Source of the DNA: Comamonas thiooxydans
GTDB taxonomy: Bacteria; Pseudomonadota; Gammaproteobacteria; Burkholderiales; Burkholderiaceae_C
Length of the DNA: 64,000 nucleotides
Direction: 5' to 3'
Assembly: GCF_002157685.2 (NCBI RefSeq)
Contig: NZ_AP026738.1
Coordinates: 3,224,001 to 3,288,000 of the forward strand
Of this stretch, positions 16,378 to 25,659 are shown one piece after another (position 1 is the first letter of the stretch; every line of letters starts with the position of its first letter). The position numbers and the translations under genes were made by a program. Below the pieces are notes generated by a model. It had not been told where the DNA came from and ran no database searches. It saw only the letters and a program-made list of their open reading frames with translations.

Positions 16378-17997
16378 ATGCAAGCCCAATCCCAGACACC
16401 CCATGCCCCCTCGGTCCCTGCCCACCAACAAGACACTAAGCGCGTCGTCTTCGCTGCAGCGCTGGGAACCGTGTTCGAGTGGTATGACTTTTTCATCTAC
16501 GGATCGCTCGCCGCCTTCTTCAGCACCTTGTTCTTCCCCAAGGGCAATGAAACCGCGGCTTTGCTCGCGGCGCTGGCGACGTTCGGTGCCGGCTTCGTGC
16601 TGCGTCCTTTCGGCGCCATCGTCTTCGGCCGCCTCGGCGACGTGGTCGGGCGCAAGAAGACCTTTCTCATCACCATGCTGGTGATGGGCTTCGCTACGGC
16701 GGGCATCGGCCTGCTGCCGACCTATGCATCGGTGGGCTGGACTGCGCCGGCGTTGCTGGTGATCTTGCGCCTGCTGCAAGGTCTGGCCGTGGGCGGCGAG
16801 TTCGGCGGTGCAGTTACCTACGTGGCCGAGCACTCCGCCGCGAACAAGCGGGGCTTCACGACCAGTTGGATCCAGATCACCGGCACACTCGGGCTCTTCA
16901 TCTCCCTGATCGTGATCGTGCTGTGCAAATCGTCGATGTCGGAAGACGCATTCGCAAGCTGGGGCTGGCGCCTGCCGTTCATCGGCTCAATCGCGCTGTT
17001 GCTGCTCTCGCTCTACATCCGTCTGAAGCTGCACGAGTCGCCGGTCTTCGAGGAGATGAAGAAGCAGGGGCGCACGTCTAAGAACCCCATCGCCGAGACA
17101 CTGGGCAACGGCAAGAACCTGCGCATCGTGCTGGTGGCCATCTTCGGCATCGTCGCGGGCCAGGCGGTCATTTGGTACACAGGCCATTTTTACAGCCTGT
17201 ACTTCATGACCACGACGCTCAAGATGACGCACGAACAGGCGGACCTCTACCTGCTCAGCGCGCTGACGTTGGGCACGCCGTTCTTCCTGTTCTTCGGCTG
17301 GCTCTCCGACAAGATCGGGCGCAAGTGGATCGTGCTGACGGGGTGCGCGCTTTCCGCCCTGTGCTTCATGCCGCTGTTCCAGGCATTGGCCACCTATGGC
17401 AATCCGGCACTTGCCGAGTTCCGCGCCAAGACTGTGGTGACAATCAGCGGCAACGATTGCCGTGAAGACCAGTCGGTGATCGGCCAGTTGTTCAAGCCAC
17501 AGGCAACGACGCCATGCACGCGGACCAAGGCGCTGCTGACGGCACAGTCCGTGCCCTATACCGTCAAGGCTGACGCGGAGCCTCCGCGCATCCAGATCAA
17601 CGGTGAAAACCTGCAAGACCCCACCGAAGCGAGATTGCTGGCAGCGCTGACGGAGAAGGGGCTGCCAGCAGCTAAAGCGCCGGTGCAGCCCAACGGGCCG
17701 ATGGTGGTTGCCGTCCTGTTCGCGTTGGTCTTCCTGGCAACCATGGTCTACGGGCCGTTGGGCGCATTGCTGGTCGAGTTGTTTCCGGTGCACATACGGT
17801 ACAGCGGCGTTTCGCTGGCCTTGCAGTTGGGCAATGGATGGATCGGTGGATTCGCTCCCTTTGTCGCCACGGCCGTCGTCATTGCCACGGGCAACATCTT
17901 CGGGGGCCTCTGGTACACCGTGGGCTTTGCGGGCCTGACGGCTGTCATTGGTGCGTTCCTCTTGCCGGAAACGCGCAATCGCGACCTGCGTGAATAG
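16378..17997 (+). CDS. MFS transporter, metabolite:H+ symporter (MHS) family
   Basis: 539 residues, 12 membrane helices. The start GTVFEWYDFFIYGSLAAFF and the RLGDVVGRKKTF loop between helices 2 and 3 are diagnostic of the MHS family (ShiA, ProP, KgtP). Helix 4 has RLLQGLAVGGEFGGA. A long hydrophilic insert lies around residues 345-435 (about 90 residues), making it longer than ShiA/KgtP; MHS members of this length are known. It lies 15 bases after the hydrolase gene and should import the operon's organic acid or ester substrate with protons. Confidence 0.92.
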   Translation: MQAQSQTPHAPSVPAHQQDTKRVVFAAALGTVFEWYDFFIYGSLAAFFSTLFFPKGNETAALLAALATFGAGFVLRPFGAIVFGRLGDVVGRKKTFLITMLVMGFATAGIGLLPTYASVGWTAPALLVILRLLQGLAVGGEFGGAVTYVAEHSAANKRGFTTSWIQITGTLGLFISLIVIVLCKSSMSEDAFASWGWRLPFIGSIALLLLSLYIRLKLHESPVFEEMKKQGRTSKNPIAETLGNGKNLRIVLVAIFGIVAGQAVIWYTGHFYSLYFMTTTLKMTHEQADLYLLSALTLGTPFFLFFGWLSDKIGRKWIVLTGCALSALCFMPLFQALATYGNPALAEFRAKTVVTISGNDCREDQSVIGQLFKPQATTPCTRTKALLTAQSVPYTVKADAEPPRIQINGENLQDPTEARLLAALTEKGLPAAKAPVQPNGPMVVAVLFALVFLATMVYGPLGALLVELFPVHIRYSGVSLALQLGNGWIGGFAPFVATAVVIATGNIFGGLWYTVGFAGLTAVIGAFLLPETRNRDLRE

Positions 17998-18123
17998 CGC
18001 CAAGTATCGCCGACACAGAAGCAGGGACTGTATCGCTGCGCCATGCAGTGCCTGCCACTCCATCCCTTCCGTGTTTCCTCTGGACTCTTTCGGAAGCGTT
18101 CAGAACAACAAAAGAGACAAGCC

Positions 18124-20070
18124 ATGACACAGGACGTGTATCCCGTACCTGCCGGGTTCGCCGGCCCCAACACCATCGACCAGGACGGCTACGACAGGCT
18201 GTATCAGGAATCGGTGAATGATCCCGAGGCTTTCTGGCGCCGCATCGCCAAGCGTTTGCAATGGTTCAAGGAACCCACGCAAATCAAGGACACCAGTTTC
18301 AAGCCCGACGACTTCCGTATCCGCTGGTTTGCCGATGGCGAACTCAACGCCAGCGTCAATTGCCTGGATCGGCACCTCGACACACGCGGCGACAAGACGG
18401 CCATTCTGTGGGAGCCGGACGATCCGAACACGCCAGCACAGAAGATCAGCTATCGCGAGCTACATGAGCGGGTATGCCAGCTGGGCAACGCACTGCGCAG
18501 GCTCGGTGTGCACAAGGGCGATCGCGTGACTGTCTATCTGCCGATGGTGCCGGATGCCACCGTGGCGTTGCTGGCCTGCGCGCGCATCGGCGCCATCCAC
18601 AACGTGGTGTTCGGCGGCTTCTCGCCCAGTTCGGTGGCGGACCGCATCCGCGACAGCGGCGCCAAGCTCATCATCACGGCCGATGAAGGATTGAGAGCTG
18701 GCCGAAGGGTTCCCCTGAAGGCCAACGTGGATGCGGCCCTGCAGCAAGAGGGCACCGACAGCGTGGGCAAAGTCGTCGTTCTGCAGCATACCGGGGGTGA
18801 GGTGGCATGGCAGCAAGATCGCGATGTCTGGCTGCACGAAATCACTGCCGATGAGCCAGCGCAGTGCGAACCCGAACGCATGAATGCGGAGGATCCGCTG
18901 TTCATACTCTACACCTCTGGGTCCACTGGCAAGCCCAAGGGCGTGGTGCACACCACGGGCGGCTATCTGGTCCATGTCAGCTACAGCCACGAGGCCGCAT
19001 TCGATCTGCGCGAGGACGATGTTTTCTGGTGTACCGCCGATGTCGGCTGGGTCACGGGGCACAGCTACATCATCTATGGCCCGCTGGCTAACGGTGCCAC
19101 GACGTTGATCTTCGAGGGTGTCCCGAGCTATCCGGACAATTCGCGCTTCTGGCAGGCGGTTGACAAGCACCAGGTCACCATCTTCTACACGGCCCCGACA
19201 GCCATCCGCGCACTGATGCGAGACGGGGATGAGCCGGTGAGGAAGACCTCACGCCAGTCGCTGAGAGTGCTGGGCTCCGTAGGAGAGCCCATCAATCCCG
19301 AAGCCTGGCGCTGGTACCACAAAGTGGTCGGTAACGGCAAACTGCCTATCGTCGACACCTGGTGGCAGACCGAAACGGGCGGCTTCATGATCGCGCCGAT
19401 TCCAGGGGCCATGCCGCTCAAGCCCGGCTCGGCCAGCAGGCCATTCTTTGGCGTGCAACCTGCGCTGGTCGATGCGGAGGGGCATCCCATCGAAGGCGCG
19501 GGCGAAGGCAATCTGATCATCTCCGACTCCTGGCCAGGCCAGGCGCGCACCGTTTTTGGCGACCATCAGCGCTACATCGACACATACTTCAGTGCCTATC
19601 CCGGCGTGTACTTCACCGGAGATGGCTGCCGCCGCGATGCAGACGGCTATTACTGGATCACGGGCCGCGTCGATGACGTCATCAATGTCAGCGGCCACCG
19701 TATCGGCACCGCAGAACTGGAGAGTGCGCTGGTGTCACACCCCAAGGTGGCCGAAGCTGCCGCGGTCGGCTTCAACCATGACCTCAAAGGCCAGGGTATC
19801 TACGTATACGTCACGCTGGTGGCCGGCGAGGAGCCTGGCGACGAACTGCGCAAGGAGTTGACGGCGTATGTGCGCAAGGTAATCGGCCCCATCGCCACGC
19901 CAGACTTCCTGCAATGGGCGCCAGCGCTACCCAAGACGCGTTCGGGCAAGATCATGCGGCGCATCCTGCGGAAGATTGCGGAGAATGCCCCTGACCAACT
20001 CGGCGACACCAGCACGTTGGCCGATCCGGCGGTGGTCGAGCGGCTGATGAAGGATCGCCTCAATACATAG
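18124..20070 (+). CDS. Acetyl-CoA synthetase-type AMP-forming acyl-CoA ligase
   Basis: 648 residues from ATG 18124. An earlier in-frame ATG at 18043 adds 27 residues that do not fit the family. The order of motifs is that of Acs: AMP-binding P-loop [31 protein letters not shown], substrate/ATP motif TWWQTETGG, hinge TGDGC then [15 protein letters not shown], and C-terminal acetylation site [11 protein letters not shown], where the lysine makes the adenylate. The reaction is acid + ATP + CoA to acyl-CoA + AMP + PPi. Its place in a sigma-54 operon with a hydrolase and transporter suggests a dedicated role, acting on acetate or another short acid. It could be a propionyl- or acrylyl-type ligase. 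Confidence 0.92.
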   Translation: MTQDVYPVPAGFAGPNTIDQDGYDRLYQESVNDPEAFWRRIAKRLQWFKEPTQIKDTSFKPDDFRIRWFADGELNASVNCLDRHLDTRGDKTAILWEPDDPNTPAQKISYRELHERVCQLGNALRRLGVHKGDRVTVYLPMVPDATVALLACARIGAIHNVVFGGFSPSSVADRIRDSGAKLIITADEGLRAGRRVPLKANVDAALQQEGTDSVGKVVVLQHTGGEVAWQQDRDVWLHEITADEPAQCEPERMNAEDPLFILYTSGSTGKPKGVVHTTGGYLVHVSYSHEAAFDLREDDVFWCTADVGWVTGHSYIIYGPLANGATTLIFEGVPSYPDNSRFWQAVDKHQVTIFYTAPTAIRALMRDGDEPVRKTSRQSLRVLGSVGEPINPEAWRWYHKVVGNGKLPIVDTWWQTETGGFMIAPIPGAMPLKPGSASRPFFGVQPALVDAEGHPIEGAGEGNLIISDSWPGQARTVFGDHQRYIDTYFSAYPGVYFTGDGCRRDADGYYWITGRVDDVINVSGHRIGTAELESALVSHPKVAEAAAVGFNHDLKGQGIYVYVTLVAGEEPGDELRKELTAYVRKVIGPIATPDFLQWAPALPKTRSGKIMRRILRKIAENAPDQLGDTSTLADPAVVERLMKDRLNT

Positions 20071-20093
20071 GACTCCGTGCAGAGCTACTGAGC

Positions 20094-20116
20094 GGAGCAA
20101 GGGCGGGGCCTGCTCC
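20094..20116 (+). terminator. Hairpin after the sigma-54 operon
   Basis: GGAGCA and TGCTCC form a 6-base stem with an 11-base GC-rich loop, 24 bases after the synthetase stop and before the convergent LysR gene. There is no T-run after it, so intrinsic termination is uncertain. Confidence 0.35.
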
Positions 20117-20131
20117 CCTGTCCCTACCGCA

Positions 20132-21040
20132 TCAAATCCGAGCCAAGCTCACTGCCGAGGCGTCCGGACATAGCTGCGCCACGAACTGTTCGCGAAGCCA
20201 GTGGCGCGGCGCGTCGCGCTTGACGCAGACGCGGTGTTGGCGCAAAGCCCAGGGCTCATCCAGTGCTGCAATTACCGTATGCGCTTCGTCCTGGGGCGTG
20301 ACTGCCGAGCGCGGCAAGATAGCCAGTCCTGCTCCAGAGGCTACGAGTGCTGCAATTGCCCCAAACCCTGTTACCTGTACGCGCACATCAAGACGGCCGC
20401 CAAGCAGCACCGCCTGATTGGTCAGATAGGTATGCAGTGCGGTCCCGGTCTGAAGACTGATGAAGGGGTGATTCAGGCAATCGGAAAAACGTAGCGAGCG
20501 GTGCTGGGAAAACGCATGGCGACGCGGCAACAGCACGACGAAATAATCTTCCCGGTAGGGGTAGAAAAAAAGTTGCGGATGGTCGGTATCCACAGCCACG
20601 ATCCCCACATCGGCACGCCCCTCGGCCACAGCCGGAATGATGTCTGTGCCCATGCGCTCCTGCAGATGAATGCGAACATCGGGATAGCTAGCCAGAAAGG
20701 CCGCAAGATCCTGAGGCAAGAATGAGTGCAGGACATTGTTGTTCGCCAGCACCGTGAGCCGGCCGCTCAAGCCTTGGGCAAAGGGAGCCAGGTCACCCTC
20801 CATCTGCACGAGACCAGCCACGCATCGCTGCACATGCTCAAGCATGATTTCTCCGGCGGCGGTCGGTACGACGCCACGTGCGTGGCGGACAAAAAGCGCC
20901 GTGCCCAACGCCTCTTCAAGCGCCTTGATCCGGAGGCTGGCCGACGAGGGGGAGAGATGGCATCGGGCAGCGCCACGCGACACATTCCCTTCCTGGCAAA
21001 TCGCATGGAACACTCTCAAATCAGTCAGTTCGTAGCGCAT
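20132..21040 (-). CDS. LysR-family transcriptional regulator
   Basis: 302 residues from the ATG at 21040 (MRYELTDLRVFHAICQEGNV), the normal LysR opening; the frame extends 26 codons upstream without homology. The helix-turn-helix includes AARCHLSPSSASLRIKALEE. The effector domain has a serine-rich region typical of catabolic LysR proteins. It is divergent from the Bug receptor/amidase pair at 21195 and probably regulates it. Confidence 0.9.
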   Translation of the reverse strand: MRYELTDLRVFHAICQEGNVSRGAARCHLSPSSASLRIKALEEALGTALFVRHARGVVPTAAGEIMLEHVQRCVAGLVQMEGDLAPFAQGLSGRLTVLANNNVLHSFLPQDLAAFLASYPDVRIHLQERMGTDIIPAVAEGRADVGIVAVDTDHPQLFFYPYREDYFVVLLPRRHAFSQHRSLRFSDCLNHPFISLQTGTALHTYLTNQAVLLGGRLDVRVQVTGFGAIAALVASGAGLAILPRSAVTPQDEAHTVIAALDEPWALRQHRVCVKRDAPRHWLREQFVAQLCPDASAVSLARI

Positions 21041-21194
21041 TGTCTTTTTGCTGTTGTGAAATCCCAAGTGTGGCTCCATTAAGGAAAATGACAAAGCGTT
21101 TGTAAAAGACAAAACCATGATTTGAGAAATCTCGCTTGTTGGGACTGAGCACTCTTTGAATACTTCAGCTTTGATTTACTCAAGGAGACAAACA

Positions 21195-22193
21195 ATGGTT
21201 TTGCACGCTACGCTGCGACGTCGGGTTCTGTGGGGCCTATTGGGCGCGACGCTCAGCCCATCGGTGCTGGCCGCTCTAGCATCGGCATCCGGCTACCCCC
21301 AACGCCCCGTGACCTTCATTTCCCCCTTCCAAGCGGGTGGCGCCACTGATTTGATGGCGCGTGTGCTGGCTCAAAAGCTCGGAGCAGCTTTGGGGCAGCC
21401 GTTCGTAGTGGAAAACCGAGTCGGCGCTACCGGCCTCATCGGGGAAACCTCCGTCATGCGTGCCAAACCCGACGGCTACACCATCCTCATCGCCAGCAAC
21501 AGCAGCCACGTGATTGCGCCACTGCTACAGGGCAAGCGGCCATTCCATCCGGTGAATGACTTTGAGCCGATCAGCATGCTCAGCAGCTATCCCTTGGCAT
21601 TGACAGTGGCGGCGGGGTCGCCCTTCAAGTCTGTCGCCGATCTGCTTGCGCAAGCCAAAACACAGCCTGGCACGCTCAACTTCGGCAGTGTGGGACAAGG
21701 CAGTGTCATTCACCTCGTGAGCGAACAGTTCGCGCAGCAGGGGCAGGTCAAGCTCACACACATTCCGTACAAGGGCACTCCCGCGTTGACCACGGCACTC
21801 CTGTCTGGAGAGATCGAGATGCGGTTTGACAGCGTGGGGTCCACTAAGCCGCTGGTGGAGGCCGGCCGTGCCAAGGTATTGGCTGTCTCCGGGCCTACAC
21901 GGTCTACGCTGATGCCCCAGGTTCCAACGTTGCGCGAGGCTGGGGTCAGTGGCGTAGACGCCCTTGTATGGGTAGGAGCCTTTGCCCCTAAAGGTACGCC
22001 ACAGCCGATCGTGGATCTACTGCGCGAAAAGATGCAATCCCTGCTTCGCAATGATCCAGAAGTCAAGCGCGTGCTAGCCGGCAACGGAATGGACCCCATC
22101 GGTTCGCAAAGTACCGAGTTCGCAAAGGCCATAGCGGACGAGTCCAACCGCTGGTCCCAACTGCTGACCCGGATCGACCTGCAACTCAATTGA
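21195..22193 (+). CDS. Bug/TctC-family periplasmic substrate-binding protein
   Basis: 332 residues from ATG 21195, with AAGGAG eight bases upstream. An N-terminal signal peptide (RRRVLWGLLGATLSPSVLA, cleavage near ALASA) leads to a mature protein with family marks: PFQAGGATDLMARVLAQKL, VENRVGATGLIG, KPDGYTILIAS, LNFGSVGQGSVIHL and HIPYKGTPAL. Bug proteins bind carboxylates or amides in the periplasm and pass them to a TctAB-type permease, which is not encoded here, so it may use a distant permease or act as a sensor. It is co-directional with the amidase 27 bases downstream, suggesting its ligand is an amide or the acid formed from it. Confidence 0.92.
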   Translation: MVLHATLRRRVLWGLLGATLSPSVLAALASASGYPQRPVTFISPFQAGGATDLMARVLAQKLGAALGQPFVVENRVGATGLIGETSVMRAKPDGYTILIASNSSHVIAPLLQGKRPFHPVNDFEPISMLSSYPLALTVAAGSPFKSVADLLAQAKTQPGTLNFGSVGQGSVIHLVSEQFAQQGQVKLTHIPYKGTPALTTALLSGEIEMRFDSVGSTKPLVEAGRAKVLAVSGPTRSTLMPQVPTLREAGVSGVDALVWVGAFAPKGTPQPIVDLLREKMQSLLRNDPEVKRVLAGNGMDPIGSQSTEFAKAIADESNRWSQLLTRIDLQLN

Positions 22194-22220
22194 TCTAACT
22201 AGACAGGAAAATTTTCAGAT

Positions 22221-23474
22221 ATGCCTATGCTTGAAAAAGCGGCTCGCAATGATTTGCTGCAACCGGGGCTTGGCGGAGCCTTTGTACGCGAGGGTTTTGG
22301 TACTGCTCCGCCTTTTACGCCGACCGGCAATGCCCTGGCCGGCATGCGCATGGGGGTCAAGGATATATTCCTTGTGCAGGGTCAACGCATGGGAGGTGGA
22401 ACGCCGGCCTGGGGAGCGCAGCAACCTATCGCCCAAGAAAGTGCACCAGCAGTGCAACTGTGCCTGGAAGCAGGCGCGCACTGGATCGGAAAGACGGTCA
22501 CGGACGAGCTGGCCTACAGCCTTGCAGGTATCAATCATCACTATGGCATGCCCCACAACGCCGGTGCGCCGGGGCGACTACCTGGAGGTTCATCATCTGG
22601 CTCGGCTGCTGCCGTGTCCGCTGGTGACGTAGACTTCGCGCTCGGCACCGACGCTGGTGGTTCCTGCCGGTTGCCAGCCAGCTATTGCGGTATTTGGGGA
22701 ATCCGGACGACGCAAGGGCGCTTGCCGGGTGGGGGATTCAAACTGGCACCCAGCTTCGATACCGTCGGCTGGTTTGCCAAGTCCGGCGAAGACATGGCAC
22801 GCATTCATGCCGTGATCGACAATGAGGCTGTACACGAGGCCCAGCCTGACCTTCAGATACTCCTGTTTGAAGACACCCTGCATGTGTGTGACCCTGACGT
22901 TCGCACCATGTTCATGGACGATTTGCAGCGACTCGGCCTGAATGAGCAGTGGTTACCTGCCGGCGAACTTCCTCTTGCTCACTGGGCGCAAACCCACCGT
23001 ATCCTGGCAGGAGCGGAAACTTGGAGCATCCATGGCGATTGGGTGACAGCACACGGCGCAGCATTGGGGGCTGATGTCCGCGCCCGGTTCGGGTTCGCTT
23101 CGCAAGCCGCTCAAGAAGACCTGGCGGTGTGGCAACTCGTCCGAGATGCCGCTACCCGTATGCTCGACAAGCTGTTTGCTGATACAGGGGCATTCGTGCT
23201 GCTACCTACTGTTCCGGGGCCAGCGCCCATGTGCGACACCGCAGCTCATGGATTGCAACGCATGCGAGAAATGGCGCAGCAGTTGCTTTGCATCGCAGGA
23301 CTGGCAGGGCTTCCGCAGGTGAGCTTTCCGTGGCGCAATGTGGATGGAGCACCGGTAGGCATGTCCATCATTGGCCCTCGCGATGCAGATGCCCAGGTGT
23401 TGGCTGCAGCCATTGATTGCCACAAGCGCATGACGACCGATGTTCCTGCAGCGGCTAAAGACGCTATTCGTTGA
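22221..23474 (+). CDS. Amidase (amidase signature family)
   Basis: 417 residues. The Ser-cisSer-Lys triad is visible: K47 in GVKDIF, the cis-serine around 124 in PGGSSSGSAAA, and nucleophile S148 in LGTDAGGSCRLPA. The family hydrolyses amides to acid and ammonia in the cytoplasm. The C-terminal part is the shorter type seen in AtzF/indole-acetamide-like amidases. It follows the Bug receptor gene closely, so the pair forms an uptake-and-hydrolysis unit under the divergent LysR. Its end overlaps the AraC remnant on the other strand by 11 bases. Confidence 0.9.
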   Translation: MPMLEKAARNDLLQPGLGGAFVREGFGTAPPFTPTGNALAGMRMGVKDIFLVQGQRMGGGTPAWGAQQPIAQESAPAVQLCLEAGAHWIGKTVTDELAYSLAGINHHYGMPHNAGAPGRLPGGSSSGSAAAVSAGDVDFALGTDAGGSCRLPASYCGIWGIRTTQGRLPGGGFKLAPSFDTVGWFAKSGEDMARIHAVIDNEAVHEAQPDLQILLFEDTLHVCDPDVRTMFMDDLQRLGLNEQWLPAGELPLAHWAQTHRILAGAETWSIHGDWVTAHGAALGADVRARFGFASQAAQEDLAVWQLVRDAATRMLDKLFADTGAFVLLPTVPGPAPMCDTAAHGLQRMREMAQQLLCIAGLAGLPQVSFPWRNVDGAPVGMSIIGPRDADAQVLAAAIDCHKRMTTDVPAAAKDAIR

Positions 23475-23690
23475 CGGGGTTGAATGTGCTTCGGTACTGC
23501 TGAGGAGTGATGCCCACGCAGCGCACAAAAGCTCTGCGCATGCGTTCTGAATCCACAAAGCCGCATTCAAAGGCAATGGCTTTCAGGGGCGTGGCGCTGC
23601 ACTCCAGCATGGATCGGGCCGCATCCACCCGTGCCCGCTCCACAAACTCCGAAGGCGTTATTTGAAGCTCTTTCCTAACAGGTACCTAAG
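23464..23690 (-). pseudogene. AraC-family regulator (GlxA-type) C-terminal remnant
   Basis: The minus strand encodes RKELQITPSEFVERARVDAA then KAIAFECGFVDSERMRRAF and VGITPQQYRSTF before the stop at 23464. This is the second half of the double helix-turn-helix of AraC proteins of the GlxA group. The sensor domain and the first helices are missing and no start is present. Confidence 0.8.
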
Positions 23691-24046
23691 GTTTGTGGCG
23701 CTGCCCCATCAAGTCTGCCGCTCACGCCTACCTACCGGACGACAGCTTCTGGCCGAGAACAGCATTTCGTCCTTTCCTCCAACAGCAGTCCTTCAAGCCG
23801 TTGCTGCCCAGTTGAATCCACGCTGACAGTGGCCTGCAGAACGCCTGCTCTAAGCGTCAGTTCACTTGGCTCAGCAATTCGACCCCGCTGCCAGTTTTGC
23901 CGTCACAACAGCGCCAAAGGAAGAAAGGACGTTGAACAACACCTGTCCATCTCTCCCAAGCCCAAGCATTGTCTGTCTATCGCTACCCTCTGCCATGATA
24001 GAGGCATGGCACCATTGAGCTTATCGATTGTGGAAAGAGGATCTCG
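23691..24046. other. Intergenic stretch before corA, with an inverted repeat
   Basis: No gene is recognised. The DNA reads like mixed intergenic debris. TGCCATG (23991-23997) and CATGGCA (24005-24011) form a perfect 7-base inverted repeat with a 7-base spacer, 36 bases before the corA start, where an operator or leader hairpin could sit. GAAAGAGGA about six bases before 24047 supplies the corA ribosome-binding site. Confidence 0.5.
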
Positions 24047-25021
24047 ATGCTGATCAATTGCGTAGCCTACGAAAAGGGATCCAAGCTGGCAGATATTGCT
24101 GTCGCAGATATCAGCGAGTACATCGCAAGGCCTGACTGCTTTGTCTGGGTGGCCTTGTCCGATGCAACGTCGGCTGAGCTGGATGAAATGCGTGAAGAGT
24201 TCAACCTGCACGAACTCGCCGTGGAGGATGCCAGCCACGGACACCAAAGACCCAAGATCGAGGAATACGGCCAGTCCCTCTTCACAGTCATGCATCTTCT
24301 GGAGCCTGATCCCGCTCAACCCGGTCATTTCAACCTGGGTGAGGTGGACGTGTTCATTGGCTCCAACTACGTTCTGTCGGTCCGAAATCGCAGCAAACAA
24401 GGTTTCCTAGGGGTCCGGGATCGTTGCGAGAAAGAGCCCGAGCTACTCAAGCACGGCTCAGGCTTTGTCTTGTATGCGCTGATGGACGCGGTGGTTGACC
24501 GCTACTTCCCCATCATTGAAGCCCTGGAAGCCGAGCTGGAAGCAGTCGAGCTACAGATCTTCACGCAGCGAGCTGCACGCGAGAGCATCAAGCAGCTGTA
24601 TGGGCTGAAGCAACGTGTCATGATCCTCAAGCACGCGGTTGCTCCATTGCTGGAGGCCGTGAGCAAGCTCCACGGCGGACGTGTACCTCAGGTCTGCGCA
24701 GGATCGCAGGACTACTTCCGCGATGTAGCTGACCACCTGGTCCGCATCAATGGACTCATCGAAGGAATGCGCGACACCATAGCGACTGCGATGCAGGTCA
24801 ACCTCGCGCTGGTCACAATCGATGAAAGCGAAGTCACCAAACGACTGGCAGCTTGGGCAAGCATCTTTGCGATCTGTACTGCCTTTGTGGGCGTCTGGGG
24901 AATGAATTTCGAGCATATGCCAGAGTTGAAGTGGCAGTATGGCTACCCTGTTGCACTGCTGCTGATTGTCTGCGTGTGCAGTTATGTTTACTACCGTTTT
25001 CGCCGGGCCGGCTGGCTATGA
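24047..25021 (+). CDS. corA: CorA-type magnesium/divalent-cation transporter
   Basis: 324 residues. A soluble cytoplasmic domain with long helices is followed by two C-terminal membrane helices (about 265-285 and 297-317). The GMN selectivity signature is in VWGMNFEHMPEL, with the usual acidic loop after it. HELAVEDASHGHQRPKIEEY is the typical CorA N-domain stretch. CorA forms a pentamer in the inner membrane and admits Mg2+, Co2+ or Ni2+. It stands alone. The slightly unusual loop (EHMPELK, where many have MPEL) still fits CorA and not ZntB, which lacks this form. Confidence 0.92.
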   Translation: MLINCVAYEKGSKLADIAVADISEYIARPDCFVWVALSDATSAELDEMREEFNLHELAVEDASHGHQRPKIEEYGQSLFTVMHLLEPDPAQPGHFNLGEVDVFIGSNYVLSVRNRSKQGFLGVRDRCEKEPELLKHGSGFVLYALMDAVVDRYFPIIEALEAELEAVELQIFTQRAARESIKQLYGLKQRVMILKHAVAPLLEAVSKLHGGRVPQVCAGSQDYFRDVADHLVRINGLIEGMRDTIATAMQVNLALVTIDESEVTKRLAAWASIFAICTAFVGVWGMNFEHMPELKWQYGYPVALLLIVCVCSYVYYRFRRAGWL

Positions 25022-25495
25022 CATCAGCTTGAATCCGTACTGGGTACATCCTTTTGAATGCAGTCATCCGCAACAACAATGATCGAGCCGCAGCGGCGCC
25101 AAGCGCTCTGTCCAGACATTTCCAACAATTCTCGTCGCACAAGCTGCGCAGCTAAAGCCCGGTGCCCCCGCTCTGCCGTCGCCGCTTGATGAAGTTGGTC
25201 ATGGGCGGGAATGGCTTGGAGCAGCCGCTCCGGGTATCTCCGGCGCTGACTGCTTTAGGCCGCTGATCTGAGTCATTCACGATCTAGCATCTGAACGGTC
25301 CCCCCGACACCAGACGTTGAATGCTGCCTGTCCTGAACAGCCGCGTCCCTCACGGGACTAGTCGCTCGATTGCGTGGTTCGGCACCAAGAATCGCTTCTG
25401 GATGTTGCGACAGGCTCATGTCGACCCACGGCAGATGTTCGACATGAAGCTTCTGCCGTGCTGAAAAACGGGGATGAGCAGGAAAACATTCAGGC
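25022..25495. other. 470-base stretch without a gene
   Basis: Nothing coding is recognised apart from the dispersed repeat copy at 25169-25210. A 98-codon frame on the minus strand runs through this stretch but is only an extension beyond the GGDEF remnant in another frame. Confidence 0.55.
25169..25210 (+). repeat. Dispersed repeat B, copy 2
   Basis: The sequence around CGCCGCTTGATGAAGTTG matches 5179-5220 in the same orientation over about 42 bases with about six differences. Both copies are intergenic, close to other gene fragments. Confidence 0.65.
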
Positions 25496-25600
25496 TTATT
25501 TGTTGGCAACGGCCACTTGATTGCGACCTTTTGCTCTGGCCTCGTTGAGTGCTCCATCAGCCATGTCAATGAGCGTAGAGGGAGGCGACTCCAGAAATCT
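25496..25600 (-). pseudogene. GGDEF-domain C-terminal remnant
   Basis: The minus strand reads STLIDMADGALNEARAKGRN then QVAVANK-stop. This matches the last helix of diguanylate cyclase domains (l...AD.ALY.AK..GRNrv). The GG(D/E)EF active site and everything before are gone. Only about 30 residues remain, so the identification rests on a short but very typical motif. Confidence 0.6.
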
Positions 25601-25659
25601 CCACGCCCGCCAGCGCTAACTAGGGACTGGGCTACATCAGGGGGACTATAGGCAGCAGT

